Shown piece after piece: positions 1 to 5,918 of a stretch of 27,162 bases of DNA. Positions within the stretch are counted from its first letter, which is position 1, and each line of letters opens with the position of its first letter. The position numbers and the translations under genes were made by a program. The notes under the pieces were generated by a model. The model did no database searches. It saw only the letters and a program-made list of their open reading frames with translations, and was not told the origin of the DNA. Source of the stretch: Smithella sp. ME-1 (GTDB lineage Bacteria; Desulfobacterota; Syntrophia; Syntrophales; Smithellaceae); NCBI GenBank assembly GCA_000495415.1, contig AWGX01000223.1, positions 1 to 27,162 on the forward strand. Reading direction: 5' to 3'.

Positions 1-22
1 TCCTTTTTCAGCGAACACGGGG

Positions 23-745
23 TTACTTATCCCAGGTGAACCTTTCCTGTTGTACTGCCGATCGGTCCACGTCAAGGTTGCCAAGCTCCACAAGCGCAGA
101 CTCCATCATAGGAAGCGGACCGCAAAGATAGAAGCTCGCGTTCTTGGTTATTCCGAACTTTACCAGAATATCGCCGCTTAAGCGGCCCTTCTCGTAAAAT
201 ACTTCCGGGTAATTGCTCCGGAAGTATTTTTGCACATCATCTTCACGGCTCAGGCAGTTAACGACTTTAAGGGATAACTCATTGGTCATTGCGTCAATCT
301 CGTCTGAAGAGAAGACATCTTCCATGCTCCTGTTTATCCAGAAAAGAACAACTTTGTTGCCTGCCTTAATATTTCTAAAATGCCGGAGCACGCTTAAAAA
401 AGGCGCAACGCCTACGCCGCCGGCCAGCAATACAATTGACGGCTTCATGTCAATATCCTTACAAAAGGCGCCGAAAGGCCCTTTACATATCAACGAAGTT
501 CCCTGTTTCAAATCAGGGATGGCTGAAGTGAACTTGCCCACATTCTTAATTGTCAAACGTAAATTGGATTCTTCGGGAGCGCCGGAAATGGAAAACGAAT
601 GAGGTTCGCTCCATCCGTCCGGCCTCATAACCATGAGGGATGCGAATTGGCCCGCTTTTCTGTGCTTGAACTTCTCATCATACACTTCGAGATATAACGA
701 ATTGATGTCGTGGTTCTCAGGCACAACTTTAATCACCTTGCACAT
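23..745 (-). CDS. FNR-type FAD/NAD(P)H oxidoreductase, no iron-sulfur domain
   Basis: A 240-aa ferredoxin-NADP reductase-superfamily protein that should move electrons between NAD(P)H and a partner protein through FAD. The N-terminal half is the FAD barrel, with the flavin motif read as EPHSFSIS (about residues 47-54) in place of the usual RxYS, closer to ferric-reductase-type members. The NAD-binding half has LLAGGVGVAPFLSV (about 106-119) and FYLCGPLPMM near residues 205-214. There is no C-terminal 2Fe-2S domain, so the partner must be separate. The ATG follows an AAGGAG site at ideal spacing. The coding strand runs off towards the window start, so further operon genes may lie beyond base 1. 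The family call is firm and the physiological partner is unknown. Confidence 0.85.
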   Translation of the reverse strand: MCKVIKVVPENHDINSLYLEVYDEKFKHRKAGQFASLMVMRPDGWSEPHSFSISGAPEESNLRLTIKNVGKFTSAIPDLKQGTSLICKGPFGAFCKDIDMKPSIVLLAGGVGVAPFLSVLRHFRNIKAGNKVVLFWINRSMEDVFSSDEIDAMTNELSLKVVNCLSREDDVQKYFRSNYPEVFYEKGRLSGDILVKFGITKNASFYLCGPLPMMESALVELGNLDVDRSAVQQERFTWDK

Positions 746-925
746 AACTCTACTCCTTTGTTTATAATTAAGGATCGTGATTTTTTTATATTATTTGAAT
801 ATAAATTAAGATGATTTTTTATTAAATACAATGATAGTTTTAAAAGAGTATAGTAGTAGGGAAACTATATATATCTAATTTGGTTTTACTGCGATTTTTT
901 TGAGCGGCGCAAATTCAAAGGGTGA

Positions 926-1108
926 CCATTTCAGAGAGAAGCAGTGCTCAAGATGAAGGCAAAGAAGATGGGGACTAAAGCACCAGCCGTTACCAGTCTG
1001 GAGAAAGCCCTTTCCGATGACCGGCAATCCCCGACGCTTGCCACGCTGAAGAAATATGCCCAGGCGGTCGGTTGCAAACTAACAGTCTATCTTGTGCTTG
1101 GTAAATAA
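926..1108 (+). pseudogene. Truncated XRE/HigA-type antitoxin remnant
   Basis: An open frame from just after a TGA at 923-925 reads as the C-terminal two thirds of an XRE-family antitoxin. The recognisable parts are MGTKAPAVTSLEKAL (recognition helix region) and SPTLATLKKYAQAVGCKL (dimerisation region), ending LTVYLVLGK. The first ATG is at 953 and would give 51 aa, but the N-terminal helices of the helix-turn-helix are missing or scrambled, and no ribosome binding site is evident. No toxin gene is visible upstream. This is most likely a decayed half of a toxin-antitoxin pair. It is one of the few plus-strand traces in a mainly minus-strand area. Confidence 0.6.
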
Positions 1109-1217
1109 AATAGGGCGTTGTCCCTCGTTTTCATTGTCCGGGACAAAAATCCGCGAGTTACAGCGGCATTAATAGCTCTACGTACCCATTATTCCCCGTT
1201 GTTTTTGTTTGGAATAT

Positions 1218-1331
1218 TCACATGAGCCAAGAAGGGATTTGACCCCTTGATTTGCACGGATTGGCAAAACATACCTCTATCCCGGCGTCCTTTGCAGATT
1301 TTATAATGCATTCGGCGCCATTCATATTCAT
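1218..1331 (-). pseudogene. 5' remnant of a thiamine-diphosphate enzyme gene (acetolactate synthase-like)
   Basis: The frame starting ATG at 1331 reads MNMNGAECIIKSAKDAGIEV and then CFANP. This is the conserved opening of acetolactate synthase/benzoylformate decarboxylase-type enzymes, where it would be followed by GTSE. Here similarity stops at about 1257 and the frame ends at 1218 after a dozen unrelated residues. The start codon overlaps the stop of the upstream Cys-rich gene (TGATG), so the two were probably translationally coupled before the enzyme gene lost more than 90% of its length. The sequence just after the break contains the short inverted repeat AAGGG/CCCTT. A functional product is very unlikely. 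Confidence 0.55.
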
Positions 1332-1600
1332 CAGGATAAACACTTGTAAGGGTAAAAATGACTGTAGCAATAGCCCTGCGGATCGCTCTGACTCAGCTCT
1401 GAGTCGATTAAGCACTGACCAATCATGTCCTTCGATTTCTCCTCATAGTCCGGGCGCTTTTCCTCCTGCCGCTTGCACGTCATGCAGATGGCATCGTGAT
1501 CGTAACAAGATAGTATTCTCTTATGCCGAGCAGTCAGCTGTTTGTGGCATCTGGAGCATGTCGTAGTACAAAAAAGTTGCTCCTTCCAGTTACCGGCCAT
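1331..1600 (-). CDS. Small Cys-rich protein, probable metal-binding, unknown function
   Basis: An 89-aa protein with nine cysteines. C15xxC18 (CSRC) and C39xxC42 (CMTC) look like a zinc-ribbon pair, followed by an acidic/basic stretch EEKRPDYEEKSKDMIG and a C-terminal block GYCYSHFYPYKC. The ATG is preceded by GGAGGAAAT at good spacing, so translation is well supported. I recall similar short uncharacterised proteins with the same RPDYxEKSxxMIG...CYxHFYPYxC pattern in Desulfobacterota, but I cannot name a family. Its stop overlaps the start of a thiamine-diphosphate enzyme remnant, so its original operon partner was probably that enzyme. Confidence 0.7.
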   Translation of the reverse strand: MAGNWKEQLFCTTTCSRCHKQLTARHKRILSCYDHDAICMTCKRQEEKRPDYEEKSKDMIGQCLIDSELSQSDPQGYCYSHFYPYKCLS

Positions 1601-1696
1601 GTCTATTTCCTCCTCTACGCTAAAATATTCACGAGAAACGTGTATTCGGAAAATATTATCCGTCGCTAGTCTATATGATAAAGTTGAATTTACAGT

Positions 1697-2200
1697 TTAC
1701 ATATTGCATTTCAAATTAACCTGACATTGTTTTTCTTTTGTTCTTTCTGCCAATCTTGTAATTCGTCTGTCTCTGGCCTGCTGGTTTCGCCGCTTCTCTT
1801 CGTCGGTTTCTATAATGAGCGGAGATAAATGCAAAGGGCGGCCATTGCTGTCAAGGGCTACGAAAGTCAAATAGGCAGATGCCGTATGACGTACTTGGCC
1901 GGTTAAAAGATTTTCCGCCTCCACCCGGACACCAAGTTCCATTGATGTTTTTCCGACAAAGTTTAAACTGGCCTTAATGGTCACAAGATCTCCCACAAAA
2001 ACGGGATTGTAGAAGTCCAGCCGGTCGATGGAGGCTGTAACGACATTGGACCTTGCGTGACGGGCAGCCGCGCAACCGGCCGCATTATCAATCAGCTTCA
2101 TGACAGCGCCGCCATGGACGTTTCCGGCAGGATTTGCATCTTCAGGGTTCATAAGCTGGGCCATGATAACAGCGCTCTCACTTATTCTTTTCCCTTCCAT
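1697..2200 (-). CDS. Hotdog-fold acyl-CoA thioesterase (YciA/BACH-like)
   Basis: A 167-aa acyl-CoA thioester hydrolase that releases CoA from acyl-CoA. The hotdog signature is clear: NPAGNVHGGAVMKLIDNAAG (residues 23-42), which carries the active-site Asn/Asp region, then the strand segments VVTASIDRLDFYNPVFVGDLV and ASAYLTFVALD. The C-terminus is a basic, charged tail with many Arg/Lys/Glu residues, typical of this subfamily. I chose the ATG at 2200 because it follows GGGAGAG at good spacing; an upstream TTG at 2236 would add 12 residues without a ribosome binding site. A role in clearing acyl-CoA intermediates fits the nearby acyl-CoA dehydrogenase. The substrate chain length cannot be read from the sequence. 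Confidence 0.85.
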   Translation of the reverse strand: MEGKRISESAVIMAQLMNPEDANPAGNVHGGAVMKLIDNAAGCAAARHARSNVVTASIDRLDFYNPVFVGDLVTIKASLNFVGKTSMELGVRVEAENLLTGQVRHTASAYLTFVALDSNGRPLHLSPLIIETDEEKRRNQQARDRRITRLAERTKEKQCQVNLKCNM

Positions 2201-2358
2201 TTTTCTCTCCCTTTCAATAACGTCACTTTTGCTCAATTCGATTTTCTATAAATCTATCCGGAAAAGACATTCTGGAAAAACCGGGCGTGCCGGATTCAGA
2301 AAACATGAGCCTTTCCGGCTAAAGCTGGCGAAGTTGATCCTATGGACTTTTCAAAATG

Positions 2359-2448
2359 TCAGGACTCCAGCACAGCATCCATGGTGATATCGGCCTTAAG
2401 TACTTTGGACACCGGACATCCTTCTTTTGCCTTTATCCTGCCAACGCC
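2359..2448 (-). pseudogene. C-terminal remnant of an OsmC/Ohr-type protein
   Basis: Reading the minus strand to a TGA at 2359-2361 gives KAKEGCPVSKVLKADITMDAVLES. This matches the C-terminal end of OsmC-family peroxiredoxins, where the CPVSK cysteine is the resolving/catalytic thiol. Upstream the frame soon hits stops (TAG about 40 bases before the motif), and the rest of the ~140-aa protein cannot be recovered in one frame. A weak trace (VKKIAAAGIKSR) is readable in another frame near 2480-2515, as expected after frameshift decay. It lies between the rubredoxin-like gene and the thioesterase, on the same strand. Confidence 0.45.
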
Positions 2449-2572
2449 GAACAACACAATTCTCTATGCTTAAAGCATCACCGCGATTTTATTCCAGCGG
2501 CTGCAATTTTTTTAACCGTAATCAATATGTCCGCGCGCAGATGAACTTAATGAGTAAGACGTTGCCGATGCC

Positions 2573-2752
2573 CTATTCTTCCGAGCCGACTTGTTTAAAT
2601 GCGGCAAAAGGAAAAAGACAATACGGGCACTCGTCCGGCGGTTCATCACTATAATGAATTTGTCCGCATTTTTCACAACGCCAGGCCGTTTTGCCGGATC
2701 TATCTTCTTCATGATTCTTGTCATGCTGTTCGGCAGAATATTTATTTTTCAT
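2573..2752 (-). CDS. Small rubredoxin-like protein, paralogue of the fused domain next door
   Basis: A 59-aa protein with a hydrophilic N-terminus of about 20 residues and then a rubrerythrin-type rubredoxin domain. The iron-binding pairs are WRCEKCG (C26, C29) and ECPYC (C42, C45). The ATG follows AAAGGAGG at good spacing. The domain is nearly the same as the C-terminus of the acyl-CoA dehydrogenase encoded 88 bases upstream: KTAWRCxxCGxIHYxxEPPD is shared. The DNA of the two segments (about 2616-2698 and 2884-2966) is roughly 80% identical by eye, so one is a duplication of the other. It probably carries single electrons and is probably cotranscribed with the dehydrogenase. Confidence 0.8.
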   Translation of the reverse strand: MKNKYSAEQHDKNHEEDRSGKTAWRCEKCGQIHYSDEPPDECPYCLFPFAAFKQVGSEE

Positions 2753-2840
2753 TTTTAACCTCCTTTCTAATATTATTTAAATTTTTCATCGGTTAATGCC
2801 GGACAAATCGCCGCCGTCATTTAAAAATATGATGAGCGGT

Positions 2841-4187
2841 TTATTCTCTCGGCCAGATTTTTTTGAATGCGCTACCGGGAAAGAAGCAATACGGGCACTC
2901 ATCCGGCGGTTCATTACCATAGTGAATATGTCCGCACATTCTGCAACGCCAAGCAGTTTTGCCGGACATCTCCTTATCAAAGTCCTTTCCTCCTGTTTCA
3001 CTTCGGAGCATCGGAAGATCCTCAATCGGAGGCATAATGGGCTGGTAAACGCCAAGGGCATAACCGGATACAATCATCCGCTGTATTTCGCTTGTGCCCT
3101 CATAAATCATCAGAAGCCGGACATCCCGCAACAGTTTTTCAAACGGATACATCTTCGTGTAACCATACCCTCCGGCTATCTGCAGGGCTTCATTTACAAC
3201 CTCATTCGCTGCTTCGGTACAGTAGAATTTGCTGATTGATGCGCTTAAAGTCGGATCGATTCCAATGTCCGTTTCCCACGCAGCTTTCATGACCAGAAGG
3301 CGGGATGTTTCCACTTTTTGATACATTTCGGCAATTTTGAACTGTATCGCTTCGTAGGACTGAAGATGGTGGCCAAAGGCACGTCTTGATTTCGCATAGT
3401 GTATCGCATAGTCCATTGCTGAACGGGCGACACCGACCGCAAAAGCGCCAATCATGGGCCTCGAATAGGCAAAAGACTTCATAGCCAGGACAAATCCCTT
3501 TCCCGGATTAGCGATTACATTTTCCTTCGGTACACGGACATCCTTAAAATGAATTCCTGCTGTGTTGGATGCTCGCTGGCCCATCTTGGGAATATGCCGG
3601 CCTATTGAAACACCCTTCCAGTTTCTTTCAACCAGAAACGCGCATATACCCTGATGTTGCAGTTTCTGATCTACTGTCGCAAAGACCGTTATGTAATCAG
3701 CTATGCCTCCATTTGTTATCCAGTATTTAATGCCGTTGAGTATATAGAAATCTCCGTCTTCCCGGGCATGGCACATCATACCGGCCACGTCCGAGCCCAT
3801 AGTAGGTTCGGAGGTAGCAAAGCATATTCTTTTGTTTTCTTTGGCAATTTTCGGCAGATATTTTTGCTTTAGAGCATCGTTGTCGCAAAGAACGAGCGGC
3901 TTATAGCCAAGCGAATTGATGTAAATGGAGGTGGCCAGACCGGCACATGCTGCTGCGACCTCTTCCGTAACAATGGATCCATCAATGGCACTGCGTCCCA
4001 GGCCGCCATATTCCTTCGGTATATCGCCGCTCATTAATCCAAGTTCAGAAGCCTTGTTAATAATATGCGAAGGGAGCTCATTCGCTTCATCATAAAACCA
4101 TGCAAGCGGCAGTATCTCTTTCAATGCGAATTCTCGTACGTTTTTCTGCAATGAAAGTTGTTCCGGCGTTAATGTAAAATCTAACAT
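2841..4187 (-). CDS. Acyl-CoA dehydrogenase fused to a C-terminal rubredoxin domain
   Basis: A 448-aa flavoenzyme that oxidises an acyl-CoA to the 2-enoyl-CoA. Residues 1-380 form a complete acyl-CoA dehydrogenase. They include the FAD/substrate segments FATSEPTMGSD (123-133) and YWITNGG (155-161), the C-terminal helix region ALQIAGGYGY (334-343), and IYEGTSEIQR with the likely catalytic base E363. A linker (380-408) leads to a rubredoxin domain with C415/C418 and C431/C434. Family members normally end near residue 380 and pass electrons to ETF, so the extra domain suggests a built-in one-electron outlet. The ATG at 4187 follows AAGGAG. The gene lies behind the palindromic promoter at 4277-4329. 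The substrate cannot be told from sequence. Confidence 0.9.
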   Translation of the reverse strand: MLDFTLTPEQLSLQKNVREFALKEILPLAWFYDEANELPSHIINKASELGLMSGDIPKEYGGLGRSAIDGSIVTEEVAAACAGLATSIYINSLGYKPLVLCDNDALKQKYLPKIAKENKRICFATSEPTMGSDVAGMMCHAREDGDFYILNGIKYWITNGGIADYITVFATVDQKLQHQGICAFLVERNWKGVSIGRHIPKMGQRASNTAGIHFKDVRVPKENVIANPGKGFVLAMKSFAYSRPMIGAFAVGVARSAMDYAIHYAKSRRAFGHHLQSYEAIQFKIAEMYQKVETSRLLVMKAAWETDIGIDPTLSASISKFYCTEAANEVVNEALQIAGGYGYTKMYPFEKLLRDVRLLMIYEGTSEIQRMIVSGYALGVYQPIMPPIEDLPMLRSETGGKDFDKEMSGKTAWRCRMCGHIHYGNEPPDECPYCFFPGSAFKKIWPRE

Positions 4188-4276
4188 ATATGCACTCCTT
4201 CATTAATAATGGTTTTAAACAAATCAATGATTTTGAAAATTATGCATCCATTGACTGCAAATTAATGTAAGGGATG

Positions 4277-4329
4277 AGGGAAGACAATGCTGATTAATTG
4301 TAAGGGGAATGGTAGGCAATGCCTACCAT
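4277..4329 (-). promoter_or_regulatory. Palindromic activator-type promoter of the acyl-CoA dehydrogenase (copy A)
   Basis: A 17-bp palindrome GGTAGGC-AAT-GCCTACC at 4311-4327 (arms extend to 9 bp, 4309-4329) is centred at 4319. On the minus strand a CATTGT box (4289-4284) begins exactly 30 bp from the palindrome centre. If this is the -10 box, the operator is centred near -42 and transcription would start near 4277, about 90 bases before the acyl-CoA dehydrogenase ATG. The same arrangement recurs at 16980-17030 and 23780-23831. Copy A and the 23.8-kb copy match at about 47 of 52 positions without gaps. The promoter reading is inference from spacing. Confidence 0.55.
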
Positions 4330-4464
4330 TGCTCGAAAGATAAAAAAACTTACCAATGAAATTCAATAAGTAAATTCAGCTTCCGGCACTGGGCAGCAAT
4401 AAAAAAATCTGGGTTTTTTATAGTTTGATTAAAAGGGTGTTGAAATAAGCCGGCCATGCTTCCC

Positions 4465-4493
4465 TTGACATACAGGACTGCGTTTCTTATATT
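4465..4493 (+). promoter_or_regulatory. Sigma-70 promoter for the old yellow enzyme
   Basis: A consensus -35 TTGACA (4465-4470), a 17-bp spacer and TATATT (4488-4493) point towards the OYE gene. Transcription should begin near 4500, leaving a leader of about 100 bases. An inverted repeat TATCAA-N7-TTGATA lies just downstream and could be an operator. Confidence 0.65.
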
Positions 4494-4521
4494 TTAATCA
4501 TAAAAAAGCAATACATCATAA

Positions 4522-4540
4522 TATCAAACACTGCTTGATA
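4522..4540. promoter_or_regulatory. Inverted repeat TATCAA-N7-TTGATA, possible repressor site
   Basis: Perfect 6-bp arms with a 7-bp spacer lie about 20-40 bases after the predicted transcription start of the OYE gene, a position where a bound repressor would block transcription. OYE genes are often controlled by TetR- or MarR-type repressors. None is encoded next to it here, so the binding protein is unknown. Confidence 0.35.
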
Positions 4541-4550
4541 CACTTACGTG

Positions 4551-4584
4551 ATTCGTTTTGAGGATTTGAATAAACTCAACGAAT
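4551..4584 (+). other. Leader hairpin before the OYE ribosome binding site
   Basis: The arms ATTCGTTTTGAG and CTCAACGAAT pair with a two-base bulge around a 12-base loop, ending just before the AAAGGAG ribosome binding site. It could be an RNA hairpin in the leader or a second operator. No function is shown. Confidence 0.3.
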
Positions 4585-4603
4585 ATGAATAAAGGAGCAA
4601 TAT

Positions 4604-5695
4604 ATGTACGAGCAAGCACTATTCAATCCTTTAAGAATTGGCCCATATGATCTTCCCAACCGCATCTTCATGGCTCCCATGACCCGCAGCCGGGCGGACA
4701 ACCCGGAGAACGCGCCGACCGATCTGCATGCGTTATACTATTCTCAACGCGCCGCGGCCGGGCTTATAATCACGGAAGGCTCACAGGTCTCTCCGCAGGG
4801 TGTGGGTTATGTCAACACTCCGGGCATATACAGCAGGCCCCAGATTGAGGGCTGGCGGCTGGTCACCAAAGCGGTGCGTGAAAAGGGCGGGCATATTTTC
4901 CTGCAGATTTGGCATGTAGGTCGTATTTCGCATCCCGATTTCCACGACGGCATGTTGCCCGTGGCGCCCTCCGCCATCAACCCGCATGACCGTTCCTACA
5001 CGCCATCGGGTTTCAAGGAAACCGTCATTCCGCATGCCCTGACCATTGATGAGATCCAGGCCATCGTCCAGGACTTTAAGAAAGCGGCCGTGAATGCGGT
5101 CTTCGCCGGATTCGATGGCGTTGAGATCCACTCCGCCAACGGCTATCTCATTCATCAGTTCTTCACGAATTGCTCCAATACCCGTACCGATGCTTATGGC
5201 GGCAGTCATGCAAACAGGTCGCGCTTCTTTTTTGAGGTTTTGGATGCCGTAGGTGGCGCCATCGGATTCAAAAAAGTCGGCATAAGGCTTAACCCTTCAG
5301 CTCATGGCTTTTTCGGAATCACCATTGATCAGGACACCATTCCGACTTTCGAGTATGTGGTCAACCGTCTCAACGATTATCCGGATCTGGCTTATGCCCA
5401 TCTGGTCGAGCCTATGTTGCCGGTTGACAATGTACCTCATGCGGTCACGAATATTGCCAAACATTTCCGGCCGCTGTATCACGGCACCTTCGTGACCAAC
5501 TGCGGATATAATGCTGAAAGCGCACATCGCGTCATTGCCGATGGATATGCCGATGCTGTGGCCTTCGGCACTGCCTTTATAGCTAATCCGGGCCTGGTAG
5601 AGCGCATCCGGCTCGGCTTATCTTGGGCTGTGCCGGATATTAATACCTATTACACGCCGGGGCCCAAAGGGTATGTAGACTACCCGGCCTTATAG
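4604..5695 (+). CDS. Old yellow enzyme family NADH:flavin oxidoreductase / ene-reductase
   Basis: A 363-aa FMN-dependent TIM-barrel enzyme of the OYE/NemA class that reduces activated C=C bonds or nitro compounds with NAD(P)H. It starts with the family's LFNPLRIG and PNRIFMAPMTRSR. The substrate-binding pair and proton donor read H176-x-x-N179-x-Y181 (EIHSANGYL), followed by NTRTDAYGGS and NRSRFFFEV. Further along, HLVEP and FVTNCGYNAESA match the phosphate-binding C-terminal half. The length is normal for the family. The ATG follows AAAGGAG. It is transcribed alone from the strong promoter at 4465-4493, divergent from the acyl-CoA dehydrogenase. The natural substrate is unknown; detoxification is common for the family. 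Confidence 0.92.
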   Translation: MYEQALFNPLRIGPYDLPNRIFMAPMTRSRADNPENAPTDLHALYYSQRAAAGLIITEGSQVSPQGVGYVNTPGIYSRPQIEGWRLVTKAVREKGGHIFLQIWHVGRISHPDFHDGMLPVAPSAINPHDRSYTPSGFKETVIPHALTIDEIQAIVQDFKKAAVNAVFAGFDGVEIHSANGYLIHQFFTNCSNTRTDAYGGSHANRSRFFFEVLDAVGGAIGFKKVGIRLNPSAHGFFGITIDQDTIPTFEYVVNRLNDYPDLAYAHLVEPMLPVDNVPHAVTNIAKHFRPLYHGTFVTNCGYNAESAHRVIADGYADAVAFGTAFIANPGLVERIRLGLSWAVPDINTYYTPGPKGYVDYPAL

Positions 5696-5699
5696 GCAG

Positions 5700-5725
5700 A
5701 TCAGGGCTCTGATAGATATTTTTCT
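5700..5725 (+). terminator. Weak possible terminator after the OYE gene
   Basis: A short hairpin ATCAG-GGCT-CTGAT (5700-5713) is followed by AGATATTTTT, just after the OYE stop codon. The stem is only five pairs and the T tract is not immediate, so termination may be inefficient or may occur elsewhere. Confidence 0.25.
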
Positions 5726-5918
5726 GTAAATTTAAAATTGTTTCCTCGTATTTTACAAAAATCAGAAATAGTAATTTTATCCTACTACTAATCCATAGAA
5801 CAACCGTTTGGTTTTCCGCAGACGCCACCTTCTGAAAACCGCACTTGTCGCAATCTCTGAAATATGAGATATTATAAAGCATAATTAATTTATGCCTATT
5901 CTCTCAGGGGATTAGACC

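Noticed and set aside
1130..1160. TGTCCGGGACA palindrome near 1135
   Set aside because: It is a short single-copy palindrome in a decayed region with no gene placed to be controlled by it.
2512..2724. 70-aa minus-strand open frame over the small rubredoxin gene
   Set aside because: It is in a different frame from the four-Cys rubredoxin product, has no cysteine motif and lacks the ribosome binding site used by the gene starting at 2752.
4284..4336. The 4.3- and 23.8-kb repeats as ends of a mobile element
   Set aside because: They are in the same orientation, each sits in a promoter region, the third copy is diverged but keeps exact spacing, and no transposase lies between them. A regulatory module explains them better.
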